A DNA stretch of 64,000 nt from Nocardioides panzhihuensis (GCF_013408335.1 NZ_JACBZR010000001.1:1426001-1490000), one strand, 5' to 3'; counted from the stretch's first letter, positions 25,188 through 33,860 are shown. A program made the numbers and translations. Notes: generated by a model not told the origin, from the sequence alone.

Positions 25188-26039
25188 TCAGTAGTGATAG
25201 AAGCCGCGGCCGGTCTTGCGGCCCAGCAGACCGGCGTCGACCATCCGGGCGAGGAGCGGCGGCGGGGCGTAGAGCGGCTCCTTGAACTCCTCGTAGAGCG
25301 ACTCGGCCACGGCCTTGGTCGTGTCCAGCCCGATGAGGTCCGCGAGCGCCAGCGGTCCCTGGGGGTGGGCGGCGCCGCGTACGAGGCCCTGGTCGATGTC
25401 CTCGGCCGTGGCGAAACCGGACTCCAGCATCCGGATCGCGGAGAGCACGAACGGGATCAGCAGTGCGTTGACCACGAAGCCGGCCCGGTCCTGGGAGTCG
25501 ATGGGGTGCTTGCCGAGGTCCTTCTCGACGAACTCCCGCACCCGGTCGGTGGTGGCCGGTGCGGTCAGCAGGCTGGGTACGAGCTCGACGAGGGAGAGCA
25601 CGGGGACCGGGTTGAAGAAGTGCAGCCCGATCACCTGCGCGGGCCTCTCGGTGGCGACGGCGAGCTTCATGATCGGGATGGAGGAGGTGTTGGAGGCCAG
25701 TACGGCCTCGGGGTCGGTGACGATGGCATCGATCTGGGTGAACAGCGTCGTCTTGGTGGCTTCGTCCTCGATGATCGCCTCGATGACCAGGTCGCGGTCG
25801 GCGAGTGCTTCGAGGTTGCTGCTGACGGTGATGCGCTTCAGCACCTCGGCGGCGTCGGTGATCTTGCCGCGCTGCTCTGCTCGTTCGAGGGAGCCCTTCA
25901 GGCGGTCGCGGCCGGCCTCCGCGGCCGCTGGGTTGGCGTCGATGAGGACGACGTCCTTGCCGGCGCGCGCGGCGACCTCGGCGATGCCGGCACCCATCAG
26001 TCCGGCGCCGACGACGCCGATGCGGTTGAACCCGTTCAT
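25188..26039 (-). CDS. hbd: 3-hydroxybutyryl-CoA dehydrogenase
   Basis: This 283-aa NAD(P)-dependent enzyme oxidises (S)-3-hydroxyacyl-CoA. The Rossmann motif GVVGAGLMGAGIAEVAARAG is at residues 8-27. The catalytic His is in IGLHFFNPVPVLSLVELVP, with Glu and Asn in the C-terminal helical domain (NALLIPFVLSAIRMLE). It is the first gene of the pair with the acyl-CoA dehydrogenase, divergent from TetR at 26113 with a strong palindrome between them. Confidence 0.93.
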   Translation of the reverse strand: MNGFNRIGVVGAGLMGAGIAEVAARAGKDVVLIDANPAAAEAGRDRLKGSLERAEQRGKITDAAEVLKRITVSSNLEALADRDLVIEAIIEDEATKTTLFTQIDAIVTDPEAVLASNTSSIPIMKLAVATERPAQVIGLHFFNPVPVLSLVELVPSLLTAPATTDRVREFVEKDLGKHPIDSQDRAGFVVNALLIPFVLSAIRMLESGFATAEDIDQGLVRGAAHPQGPLALADLIGLDTTKAVAESLYEEFKEPLYAPPPLLARMVDAGLLGRKTGRGFYHY

Positions 26040-26057
26040 GTGCAGCCTTTCGTCATT

Positions 26058-26095
26058 ATGGTACGCCGTACCCTACTAGCGGAACGGCGTACCAT
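26058..26095. promoter_or_regulatory. TetR operator between hbd and tetR
   Basis: The arms ATGGTACGCCGT / ACGGCGTACCAT (12 bp, perfect) are separated by 14 bp. The left half also contains an internal palindrome GGTAC-GCC-GTACC. It occupies nearly the whole gap between the divergent genes. Confidence 0.7.
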
Positions 26096-26112
26096 CAAGT
26101 ACGTTTCAGGTC

Positions 26113-26790
26113 ATGAGCGAGAAGCCTCGAGCGGCGACGACGAAGGACCGTCTGGTCGCCGCGGCGTTCGAGCTGTTCGAAGAACGGGGATTCGACGCGA
26201 CGACCGCCGAGGACATCGCGCGCCGTGCCGGGGTGGGGCGTACGACGTTCTTCCGCACGTTCGGGTCCAAGGACGACGTGATCTTCCCTGAGCACGACCT
26301 GCTGCTCGGTCGCATCGACCAGCGTCTGGCGGCGGCGACTCCGGCTGCTCGGCCGCTCGCGCTGAGTGAAGCGACTCGCGTGGTGCTGCGTCACTATCTG
26401 GACGAAGGGGAGCTGGCGCGTGCCCGGTACCGCCTGATCGGATCGGTGCCAGCTCTTCGCGCTCGCGAGACGGGTGGGATCCAGCAGTACCAGCGGCTGT
26501 TCGCGCGCTGGCTACGGGAGTGGATGTCCGATCTGCCTGATGGGCAGCTTCGTGCAGACCTCTTGGCAGCTGACCTCGTGGCTGCGCACAACTTCGTGCT
26601 TCGACGATGGCTCCGGGGTCAGACGTCGGAACCCGAGAACGAGTTCGACCAGGCGATGCGAGTAGCCCTCGAGCGCTATCAGCCCTCAGGACTCGAGCCG
26701 TCCTCAGCCGTGGTCGTTCTGCGCACCTCGGCCACGCCCGCCGCCATCCAGGCCCAGCTGCAGCCCTTGCTCGACAACGAAGCTCGTTGA
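26113..26790 (+). CDS. TetR-family regulator, divergent from hbd/acyl-CoA dehydrogenase
   Basis: The protein has 225 aa. The HTH is TAEDIARRAGVGRTTFFRTFGSKDDVIF (residues about 35-62), followed by HDLLLGRIDQRL and a helical ligand domain with VAAHNFVLRRWLRG. It is the paralogue of the TetR at 19161. The palindrome at 26058-26095 ends 17 bp before the ATG, so autoregulation and repression of hbd are likely. The effector is unknown; an acyl-CoA is plausible. Confidence 0.9.
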   Translation: MSEKPRAATTKDRLVAAAFELFEERGFDATTAEDIARRAGVGRTTFFRTFGSKDDVIFPEHDLLLGRIDQRLAAATPAARPLALSEATRVVLRHYLDEGELARARYRLIGSVPALRARETGGIQQYQRLFARWLREWMSDLPDGQLRADLLAADLVAAHNFVLRRWLRGQTSEPENEFDQAMRVALERYQPSGLEPSSAVVVLRTSATPAAIQAQLQPLLDNEAR

Positions 26791-27021
26791 AAGGCGCAGA
26801 GAGGTCTCGTACGCAATATGGACGCACGGTCGATGCTCTCAGATCGATGCTTCGGATCAGTCACCTCCTGATCCGTAAGGCGTTCGCCTTCCCAGTCATG
26901 ACCCTGGACGTGCTAGCCGGTAGACGCCTCGAGTGCGCCGGTTCACGCTGGGATTCCTCCGCAGACCCAGGGTCGATTCACTCCCGCCAATCAGATGATT
27001 GAAAAACGGTCTGGGCGGTAG

Positions 27022-27978
27022 CTAGACGCGTTCGTCCGCCATCAATCGGTTGAGCAGCCTCGGCACATCGAGCACGCTTTCAATCGCGCCCCAGGCGGCT
27101 CCTGAGACACGAGCCAACTGCTCTACTGCCTCCAGGTCGTCGCCCGGAGCCAGGATGATCAGCTCCTGGAGGTTCGAGGCCGCTGACGCGACGCCGACCT
27201 CCTCGGTGGCTCGGCAGTCCGACAGGAGCAGGGTGACCTTGCGCCGGGCCTCGGCCTTGATCAATTGTGAGCGGGCCTGCTCGAGCGCGGCAGCGAGCGA
27301 GGTCGTCCCATGGCCGCGCAGGGTCAGGATCGAGGCCACCGTCTCGCTGGCCGATCGACGTTCGTTCATCGGCTTGAGCACGTCGATCTGGGAGGCAAAG
27401 GTGATCACCGCGTTCTCCCTGGGAGCCAGGCTGGCACAGGCGGCGGCTGCCACCGCCGCTGTGGTCAGACGGGCACCGTTCATCGAGCCTGATCGGTCGA
27501 TCACCAGGCACAGTGCGAGGCCGGGCTTCGACCAGTCGCTGACGAGGAGCTCGTCAAGCCGGGCACTGCGGCCTTCGGCACGCGCTGACAGCACCCGGTC
27601 CATCGATCGGTCGAGGTCGATGTCGCCGCCGTCCATGGCTGGGCGGATGCGCCGCTTCGAGATCCCCGATGACTTCGGCATGCCACGTCGCGTCTGATCC
27701 AGGATCAGCCGAGGAGCCAGTCGACGTACCTGGCTGCGAAGGTTCGGGTCAGTCGCCAACGACATCTCCACGAGCAGCGTCAGCGTCTCGTCGGCGTCAT
27801 CTGTCAGCGCCGAGCTCAGTGCGTCCTGGTCGAGGACGCCGACCTCGGGTGACAGCTCGGCGAATCGGGGGTTGCGGGCCAGGTCTGATCGACCCGTCGT
27901 GCGCTCACCGCGTGGGCGGTCACGCGCCTCCGGGCTGGTGTTGGACTGGGGCGAGCCCGCCGGGGGTGGCGGGCTCAG
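27022..27978 (-). CDS. VWA-domain protein (partner of MoxR ATPase)
   Basis: This protein of about 318 aa has a C-terminal von Willebrand A domain with the metal site DRSGSMNG and later Thr/Asp (RGHGTTS, LLLSDCRATEEV). The N-terminal half is rich in Arg/Asp and unlike known folds. Start: no ATG or GTG occurs in frame near the 5' end. A CTG at 27978 overlaps the MoxR stop (CTGA) with GGGGGA just upstream and seems the likeliest; an in-frame GTG far downstream would delete the N-terminus. VWA/MoxR pairs act as chaperones for metal or cofactor insertion; the target here may be the adjacent alcohol dehydrogenase. Confidence 0.8.
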   Translation of the reverse strand: MSPPPPAGSPQSNTSPEARDRPRGERTTGRSDLARNPRFAELSPEVGVLDQDALSSALTDDADETLTLLVEMSLATDPNLRSQVRRLAPRLILDQTRRGMPKSSGISKRRIRPAMDGGDIDLDRSMDRVLSARAEGRSARLDELLVSDWSKPGLALCLVIDRSGSMNGARLTTAAVAAAACASLAPRENAVITFASQIDVLKPMNERRSASETVASILTLRGHGTTSLAAALEQARSQLIKAEARRKVTLLLSDCRATEEVGVASAASNLQELIILAPGDDLEAVEQLARVSGAAWGAIESVLDVPRLLNRLMADERV

Positions 27979-28910
27979 GGTTCCCCCGGCGACCCCTCGG
28001 GGTCGGAGTCGTGTGTCGAGTCGTCTGTCGGCTCCGGCCCGAAGACGCGCTCGTACATCTCCCGCACCACGTCCTCGGGGCTGCGGCCCGTGGAGTCGTG
28101 GAGTCGGATCCGTCCGCTGAGGGAAACCTTGGCCGCGGCGAGGCCGACGTGCCAGTCGTCGACGGCCACCCCACGGAGCTGGGCCAGCTCCACCGCGATG
28201 CGGGCGATGTCGATGGCCCCTCGCACGGACGAACCCCATTCAAGGGCGTCGTGCTCGCGGGAGGCACGAACGAGGACCACCACCTTGCTCCGCCAGGCCG
28301 CATCGATGCCGGGGGAGTGCATGGCGACGATGTCGCGTTCTGCCTCGGCGGACTGGTATCCCATCGAGATGCGGCACGTGCGGTCATACAGGGCGCTGGA
28401 GACTCGGGCGGTGCCCACTGCGTCGAAGGGGTTCATGGCCGCGACGAGGCCGAAGCCGGCAGCTGCGACCACGCGTCCCAAACGGGGTACGGTGATCTCC
28501 TTCTCGGACATCGCGGCGAGGAGCACGTTGAGCGTCTCCTCGGGAATGCGGTTGAGCTCCTCGACGTAGAGCAGCCCGCCGCTCCTCATCGCCTCGAGCA
28601 GCGGCCCGTCCTCGAAGATCTCGGGCGCATAGCCGCGCTCCAGAACCAGCGCCGGGTCGAAGTGCCCGATGAGACGAGCCGGCGTGAGCTCCGCATTGCC
28701 CTCCACGAGGACGAACGGGATCTCACGATCGCGAGCAACCTGACGCAGCAGGGTGGACTTGCCGGTGCCGGGCGGGCCCTCGAGGAGCACATGGGCGCCA
28801 CTGAGCAGTGCGGCTTCGAGGATCTGAGCCTCGTCCGCGCGGGCAACCGCGGCCACGGGCGCGACGAGTGGCATCGTCGCACCCTTGGCAGCTATCAGTG
28901 CGGCGTTCAT
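27975..28910 (-). CDS. MoxR-family AAA+ ATPase
   Basis: The protein has 311 aa. Walker A GPPGTGKST lies at about residue 45, Walker B LLYVEELNRIP, sensor I in VAAMNPFD, and the C-terminal lid includes SVRGAIDIARIAVEL. The ATG at 28910 follows directly on the stop of the alcohol dehydrogenase (28911), and the VWA gene overlaps its 3' end, so the three form one operon. MoxR ATPases are known to help maturation of methanol dehydrogenase and other metalloenzymes. A similar role for the mycofactocin-dependent ADH is inferred. Confidence 0.9.
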   Translation of the reverse strand: MNAALIAAKGATMPLVAPVAAVARADEAQILEAALLSGAHVLLEGPPGTGKSTLLRQVARDREIPFVLVEGNAELTPARLIGHFDPALVLERGYAPEIFEDGPLLEAMRSGGLLYVEELNRIPEETLNVLLAAMSEKEITVPRLGRVVAAAGFGLVAAMNPFDAVGTARVSSALYDRTCRISMGYQSAEAERDIVAMHSPGIDAAWRSKVVVLVRASREHDALEWGSSVRGAIDIARIAVELAQLRGVAVDDWHVGLAAAKVSLSGRIRLHDSTGRSPEDVVREMYERVFGPEPTDDSTHDSDPEGSPGEP

Positions 28911-30023
28911 TCAGTGCTCGTGAACCACGACGCCGCGCACGTTCTTGCCGGCGAGGAGGTCGTCGTACCCCTCGTTGACCTGGTCGAGGCGGTAGGTGCG
29001 GGTGATGATCTCGTCCAGCTTGAGGTCGCCGCTCTGGTAGAGGCCGAGGATCTTGGGGATGTCGACGGTGGGGTTGCAGTCGCCGAAGAGGCTGCCCTTG
29101 ATTGTCTTGCGGAACAGGGTCAGGATCGAGCCGGGCAACTCGATGGTCTGCTCGCCGAGCTTGTTCAGCCCGGTCACGACCACGGTGCCGCCCTTGCCGA
29201 TGGCGTTGAAGCCGCTGGCGACGATCTCCGAGGTCAGAATCCCCGGTGTCAGGATCGCGGAGTCGGCGCCCTGGCCGCGTGTGAGCTCGACGATCTTGTC
29301 CTGGGCCTCCTCGGCACTGGCGAAGGCGTGCGTCGCGCCGAGCTCCATCGCCTTCTCCCGCTTGTTCTCCAGGGGGTCGATGGCCACGATGTTCTTGGCT
29401 CCCGACAGTCGTGCGCCCTGGACGGCGTTGATGCCGATGCCGCCGATGCCATAGACGGCGACGGTGTCACCAGCCTTGACGTTGGCGGTGTTGACGGCCG
29501 CGCCCCAGCCGGTCGGCACACCGCAGCCCACGAGGACTGCCTTCTCGAGCGGCAGGTCATCATCGACCTTGATGCAGGAGTTCTGGTGGATGACGCCGTA
29601 CTGGCTGAACGTGCCGAGCATGCACATGGCACCGTACTGGCCGCGTGGCCCTGAGATGGGGAAGCGCTCGCCGGGCAGGTAGCCCTCGAGTATGGTGGCT
29701 CCCATGTCGCAAATCGACTGCTGGCCGCTGGCACAGTAGCGACAGGTGCCGCAGTTGGGGATGAACGAGCAGACGACGTGGTCGCCGACCTTGACGCGCG
29801 TGACCCCGGGGCCGACCTCCTCGATGACGCCAGCACCCTCGTGGCCCAGCACCATCGGGAGCCGCGCTTCGAGATCGCCATGGGCGATGTGCACGTCGGA
29901 GTGGCACAGCCCGGCGTGCGTGTAGCGGATCAGGACTTCCCCGGCCTGGGGCCCGTCGAGGTCGAGTTCTTCGATCTCGATCGGCTTTCCGGTCTCATAG
30001 ACGACGGCGGCGATGGTCTTCAC
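28911..30023 (-). CDS. NDMA-dependent (mycofactocin-linked) alcohol dehydrogenase
   Basis: This 370-aa zinc MDR alcohol dehydrogenase belongs to the family that keeps a tightly bound NAD and passes electrons to mycofactocin in vivo (nitrosodimethylaniline in vitro). Catalytic zinc ligands: Cys40, His61-Glu62 and a later Cys (VGCGVPTGWG). Structural zinc: Cys91, 94, 97 and 105. The Rossmann motif is GIGGIGINAVQGARLSG. GTG 30023 is chosen: AGGAG lies 5 bp upstream. It is divergent from the GAF/Fis regulator, followed by MoxR and VWA genes, and 1.9 kb from mycofactocin cluster 1 and its ALDH. It oxidises primary alcohols; the exact alcohol is unknown. Confidence 0.93.
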   Translation of the reverse strand: MKTIAAVVYETGKPIEIEELDLDGPQAGEVLIRYTHAGLCHSDVHIAHGDLEARLPMVLGHEGAGVIEEVGPGVTRVKVGDHVVCSFIPNCGTCRYCASGQQSICDMGATILEGYLPGERFPISGPRGQYGAMCMLGTFSQYGVIHQNSCIKVDDDLPLEKAVLVGCGVPTGWGAAVNTANVKAGDTVAVYGIGGIGINAVQGARLSGAKNIVAIDPLENKREKAMELGATHAFASAEEAQDKIVELTRGQGADSAILTPGILTSEIVASGFNAIGKGGTVVVTGLNKLGEQTIELPGSILTLFRKTIKGSLFGDCNPTVDIPKILGLYQSGDLKLDEIITRTYRLDQVNEGYDDLLAGKNVRGVVVHEH

Positions 30024-30080
30024 GTGGACTCCTAGGGTTGTGATCGGGCTCACACCGTCGCAAGATATTGGGAGAGATTC

Positions 30081-30097
30081 TGTTCAAAGTCTGGACA
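30081..30097. promoter_or_regulatory. Inverted repeat TGTTCA-N5-TGGACA, candidate regulator site
   Basis: TGTTCAAAGTCTGGACA lies between the divergent ADH and GAF/Fis regulator genes. Its reverse complement matches 14 of 17 bases of the element at 31846-31862 in front of the ALDH-mft operon. Confidence 0.55.
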
Positions 30098-30171
30098 GGG
30101 TGCGAACGCGGCGTCAGCCAGACTTTGTGACGGCGGTCACTTGACCGCCGGTTGCGAAGGGAACCCACCGC

Positions 30172-31818
30172 ATGGACTCGTACCTGTCGAATCGACCGTC
30201 GCGCACCAGCGTCCGCGAAGACATCGCACTGTCTTGGCGACGGGTGACCATGGCGGGGCTCGACCCGTCTGCTGCGTTCGACACCGCAGCCCACGACGTC
30301 GACCCACGCAGTTCGCTGCTGATGGGTGCCACACCCGTCCTCGAGGAGCTTGAGGACTACTTGCGAGGGAGCAACTACGCGACGCTTCTGGTGGATCGCG
30401 ACTGTCGCGTCGTGCGCCGATGGTTCGACGATCCACGTATCGAGGACGGGTTCGACTCCCTCAAGCTCACCCTCGGGGCCAGCCTTCTCGAGGAGAACAT
30501 CGGTACCAACGCGCTGGGCACAGTCATGGTCATCCGGCAGGGCATCGCGATCAACGGCCGCGAACACTTCGCCCAGGCTCTCCAAGGATTCAGCTGCTAC
30601 GGCCACCCGATCAGGCACCCGCTCACCAAGCGCATCGAAGGTGTTCTCGACATCACGGCGATTATCGAGAAGGCCAGCCCTCTGCTGCCGCCGCTGATCT
30701 CGCGAGCCGTGCACGACATAGAGCAGCGACTCCTAGACGGGAGCCGGACGTCGGAGAAGAACCTGCTACAGGCGTTTCAAGGTGCGGCCGGGCTGCGCCG
30801 CCGAGCCATCCTCGCCATCGGCGAGGACATCGTGCTGTCCAACCATGCCGCAAACGACCTGCTCAGTCCCGGCGACATTGCATTGCTCCGAGCACTTGCC
30901 GAGGAGCCGCTGCGCGAGGAGCAGACTCTTGAGCTCACGCTCGAGAGCGGCGACGCAGTCAGCATCGAGATCTCGCGAGTGGGCGGCGCGCGCCGTGGCG
31001 CGCTCCTGCGGGTCGACCGGGTGAGCGGCGACCGGGCGCTGGCGGTGAAGAGCCGGACCCAGACCAGGCTCGAGGAAGTCGGTGCTCCCCGTATCGTGAC
31101 GGGCGTTCCTGGCACCGGGCGTTCAACCCGGGCACAAGAGCTCGCGGCCGAGCATCCGCCGCTCAAGATGATGCGACCCGCCGCTGCTCTTCTCGAAGGC
31201 GGCGCCGAGTGGGCTTGCGAATTCCAGGACGCGATGCGTCGCCCCAAGGGCACGGTCTGTGTAGACGGCATCGATCTGCTGCCCGATGAGTTGCTCGACC
31301 TCGTCATCGACTCTGTGGATCGTCAGTCGCGCCCTGATCTGATCTTCACGGCCGGCCCGATCTCGGGACTCACCGGACGCGCGGCCAGCTTGGCCGGGAT
31401 GGCGATGAGCCGAGAGGAGCTCGTACCGCTCTCCGCGCGCCGCAAGGAGATCCCCGGTCTGGCCGCAGCGATGTTGGCCGAGGTCGCCCCGAATCGGGCG
31501 ATCCATCTGGCGCCGAGCCTGATCCGGGCACTTGCTGCGCAATCTTGGCCGGGCAACCTGCGTGAACTGAAAGCGGTGATCCACCATCTGGCGCTGCAGC
31601 GGTCCGTGGGCGCCCTCACTCTGCCCGACCTGCCCGAGCAATACCGGGTGACGTCTCCGGAACACCCATTGACGGCCCGCGACCAGGCCGAGCGGGACGT
31701 GATCGTCACGGCGCTCAAGGCAGCTGATGGCAACAAGGTGCGCGCCGCGGAGGAGCTGGGTATGTCGCGGACGACCCTCTACGCGCGCTTGCGAACGCTG
31801 CGGATCACGACCTACTGA
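30172..31818 (+). CDS. GAF-domain / Fis-type HTH transcriptional regulator (AcoR/MimR-like)
   Basis: This 548-aa regulator has an N-terminal sensory region with a GAF-type domain (about residues 60-200; SLLEENIGTNALGTVM...GREHFAQALQGFSCYGHPI), a degenerate AAA+ domain (GVPGTGRST in place of Walker A; PGNLRELKAVIHHLALQ), and a C-terminal Fis HTH (AADGNKVRAAEELGMSRTTLYARLRTL). In actinobacteria such proteins control alcohol, ketone and propane oxidation genes although sigma-54 is absent. It is divergent from the mycofactocin ADH and upstream of the ALDH-mft operon; matching inverted repeats in both promoters suggest it activates both. Confidence 0.88.
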   Translation: MDSYLSNRPSRTSVREDIALSWRRVTMAGLDPSAAFDTAAHDVDPRSSLLMGATPVLEELEDYLRGSNYATLLVDRDCRVVRRWFDDPRIEDGFDSLKLTLGASLLEENIGTNALGTVMVIRQGIAINGREHFAQALQGFSCYGHPIRHPLTKRIEGVLDITAIIEKASPLLPPLISRAVHDIEQRLLDGSRTSEKNLLQAFQGAAGLRRRAILAIGEDIVLSNHAANDLLSPGDIALLRALAEEPLREEQTLELTLESGDAVSIEISRVGGARRGALLRVDRVSGDRALAVKSRTQTRLEEVGAPRIVTGVPGTGRSTRAQELAAEHPPLKMMRPAAALLEGGAEWACEFQDAMRRPKGTVCVDGIDLLPDELLDLVIDSVDRQSRPDLIFTAGPISGLTGRAASLAGMAMSREELVPLSARRKEIPGLAAAMLAEVAPNRAIHLAPSLIRALAAQSWPGNLRELKAVIHHLALQRSVGALTLPDLPEQYRVTSPEHPLTARDQAERDVIVTALKAADGNKVRAAEELGMSRTTLYARLRTLRITTY

Positions 31819-31845
31819 GCGCCCATGATCGCCGCTGCCGGGGAG

Positions 31846-31862
31846 TGTCCAGAGACTGAACA
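31846..31862. promoter_or_regulatory. Inverted repeat TGTCCA-N5-TGAACA upstream of ALDH-mft operon
   Basis: TGTCCAGAGACTGAACA lies 77 bp before the ALDH start, after the regulator gene. It is a near match to the ADH-side element at 30081-30097. A second inverted repeat, GGACCT-N10-AGGTCC, lies at 31898-31919, closer to the start. Confidence 0.55.
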
Positions 31863-31938
31863 GCCGTGCGGACCAATGGAAGTGATCCTCGTCTCATGGA
31901 CCTCACATTTGGTAGGTCCCTGAAATTGGAGGCGTTCC

Positions 31939-33444
31939 ATGACCGCTGTTGCACCTGACCTACATGCCTCGGTCCTTCCTGCCGTCCGTGACTTCCTGAG
32001 CACCCCGAAGCAACTGTTCATCGGTGGCGAATGGGTGGACTCCGCAAGTGGCGAGACGTTCGAGACCATCGACCCGGCCACGGGTCGAGTGCTGACGACT
32101 GCCGCCCGCGGAGGAGCCGAGGACATTGACCGGGCAGTCGCGGCCGCGCGCACCGCGTTCGAGGGGGAGTGGTCGCTCTGGACGCCCGCCCAGCGCCAGC
32201 GCATCCTGTTCCGGATCAGCGAGGCCATCCGCGATCGTGCGGAGGAATTCGCCCAGATCGAGTCCCTCGACAACGGCAAGTCCGCCGGTGTCGCCCAAGG
32301 GGTCGACGTCTTGTGGACGGCAGAGCTGTTTGCGTACTACGCCGGCTGGGCCACCAAGATCGAGGGCCGGACCATTCCGGTGTCGGTCCCGTGGGCTCCC
32401 GGTGCCCAGTGGCACGCCTACACGCTGCGGCAGCCCGTCGGCGTGTGTGGCGGCATCGTCCCCTGGAACTTTCCACTGCTGATGGCTGCCTTCAAGGTGC
32501 CGGCCGCACTGGCCACCGGGAACACCTCGGTGCTCAAGCCGGCCGAGCAGACGCCGCTCTCGGCGCTGCTGCTGGCTGAGGTCATGGCCGAGGCCGGCCT
32601 CCCCGACGGTGTGTTCAACGTGGTGACCGGATACGGCGAGGCTGGGGCTGCGCTGGCCGCGCACATGGACGTGGACAAGATCGCGTTCACCGGGTCGACC
32701 GAGGTCGGCAAGCTTGTCGTCGATGCGGCCCGCGGCAACCTCAAGAAGGTCTCGCTCGAGCTCGGCGGCAAGAGTCCGCAGGTCGTGTACGCCGACGCCG
32801 ACCTCAGCACCGCCATCCCCGGCGTGGCCAGCGGCTTCCTCTTCAATCACGGCCAGGCCTGCACGTCCGGCACCCGGATCCTCGTGGAGGAGTCGATCTT
32901 CGAGGAGTTCACCCAGGGAGTGGCGGAGGTAGCCGGGGCGAGCAAGCTCGGTCACGGCCTCGACCCCACCGCCGAGGTCGGCCCGTTGGTCGACGGCACC
33001 CAGCTCGAACGTGTCACCGGCTACATCGAGGACGGTCTGCGAGACGGCGCCCGAGCGCTGACCGGCGGTTCACGTCACGGCACGGAGGGCTTCTACGTCG
33101 AACCCACACTGCTGGTCGACGTGGAGGACTCGTTCAGCGTATATCGCGAGGAGATCTTCGGGCCCGTCGCGGTCGCGACTCCGTTCAAGCCCGAAGAGGG
33201 AGTCCGCCGTCAGGCGAACGACACCCCGTTCGGACTCGCTGCCAGCGTGTGGACGCGTGACATCTCCAAGGCCCACCGGGCCGCGCGAGAGATCAACGCG
33301 GGGACGGTGTGGGTCAACTGCCACAACGCCTTCGACGCGGCGATGCCGTTCGGTGGTTTCAAGCAGTCGGGTTGGGGGCGTGAGCTCGGCGAGGGCGCCA
33401 TCGACCTCTACACACAGAACAAGTCCGTCAACATCGCCATCTGA
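31939..33444 (+). CDS. Aldehyde dehydrogenase
   Basis: This 501-aa NAD-dependent aldehyde dehydrogenase has IVPWNFPLLMAAFKVPAALATGN (Asn of the oxyanion hole), FTGSTEVG (NAD loop), SLELGGKSP (general base Glu) and FNHGQACTSGTR (nucleophile Cys). It oxidises the aldehyde made by the mycofactocin-dependent alcohol dehydrogenase; the substrate range is not deducible. mftA starts 16 bp after its stop, so ALDH and mftABCDE form one operon, preceded by two inverted repeats. Confidence 0.94.
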   Translation: MTAVAPDLHASVLPAVRDFLSTPKQLFIGGEWVDSASGETFETIDPATGRVLTTAARGGAEDIDRAVAAARTAFEGEWSLWTPAQRQRILFRISEAIRDRAEEFAQIESLDNGKSAGVAQGVDVLWTAELFAYYAGWATKIEGRTIPVSVPWAPGAQWHAYTLRQPVGVCGGIVPWNFPLLMAAFKVPAALATGNTSVLKPAEQTPLSALLLAEVMAEAGLPDGVFNVVTGYGEAGAALAAHMDVDKIAFTGSTEVGKLVVDAARGNLKKVSLELGGKSPQVVYADADLSTAIPGVASGFLFNHGQACTSGTRILVEESIFEEFTQGVAEVAGASKLGHGLDPTAEVGPLVDGTQLERVTGYIEDGLRDGARALTGGSRHGTEGFYVEPTLLVDVEDSFSVYREEIFGPVAVATPFKPEEGVRRQANDTPFGLAASVWTRDISKAHRAAREINAGTVWVNCHNAFDAAMPFGGFKQSGWGRELGEGAIDLYTQNKSVNIAI

Positions 33445-33459
33445 TCGAAAGGTTGAGAC

Positions 33460-33561
33460 ATGACACTCCCAGAAGAAACCATCCACGACGACGCCGAGGA
33501 GGTTGGTGCGGAGGACCTGATCGAGGAGGTCTCGATCGACGGCATGTGTGGTGTCTACTGA
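33460..33561 (+). CDS. mftA: Mycofactocin precursor peptide MftA (copy 1)
   Basis: This 33-aa peptide ends in IDGMCGVY, the conserved MftA tail; the last Val-Tyr is the part that MftC decarboxylates and cross-links. The ATG at 33460 follows GAAAGG. The stop overlaps the mftB start (TGATG). The acidic N-terminal leader differs from copy 2 (48143), while residues 18-33 (EDLIEEVSIDGMCGVY here, ESLIEEVSIDGMCGVY there) are nearly the same. Confidence 0.95.
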   Translation: MTLPEETIHDDAEEVGAEDLIEEVSIDGMCGVY

Positions 33562-33860
33562 TGCCTGACCTCCTGCTCGACCCGATCTTGATGGAGGCCT
33601 GGGCGCTGTCGCCGGCGGTCGCGCTGCGGCCGGAGCCCTTCGGGGCTTTGGCCTACCACTTCGGCAACCGAAAGCTCACCTTCCTCAAGCGTCCCGAGTT
33701 GGTGACCGCCGTCCGGGTGCTCGGTGAGCACCCGGACGTCCGGTCGGCCCTGGTTGCCGCAGGTGTGCCCGAGAGCCAGCATGCGGCGTACGGCGACGCG
33801 CTCCGGGGCCTCGCCCGCACCGACATGATCCGGCCGCGCGAGAAAGGGATGACGCCATGA
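33561..33860 (+). CDS. mftB: Mycofactocin peptide chaperone MftB (copy 1)
   Basis: This 99-aa RiPP recognition-type protein delivers MftA to MftC. The core SPAVALRPEPFGALAYHFGNRKLTFLKRPELV is nearly the same as in copy 2 (48262). The ATG at 33561 overlaps the mftA stop and the gene overlaps mftC by 4 bp, typical of the tightly coupled mft operon. Confidence 0.93.
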   Translation: MPDLLLDPILMEAWALSPAVALRPEPFGALAYHFGNRKLTFLKRPELVTAVRVLGEHPDVRSALVAAGVPESQHAAYGDALRGLARTDMIRPREKGMTP

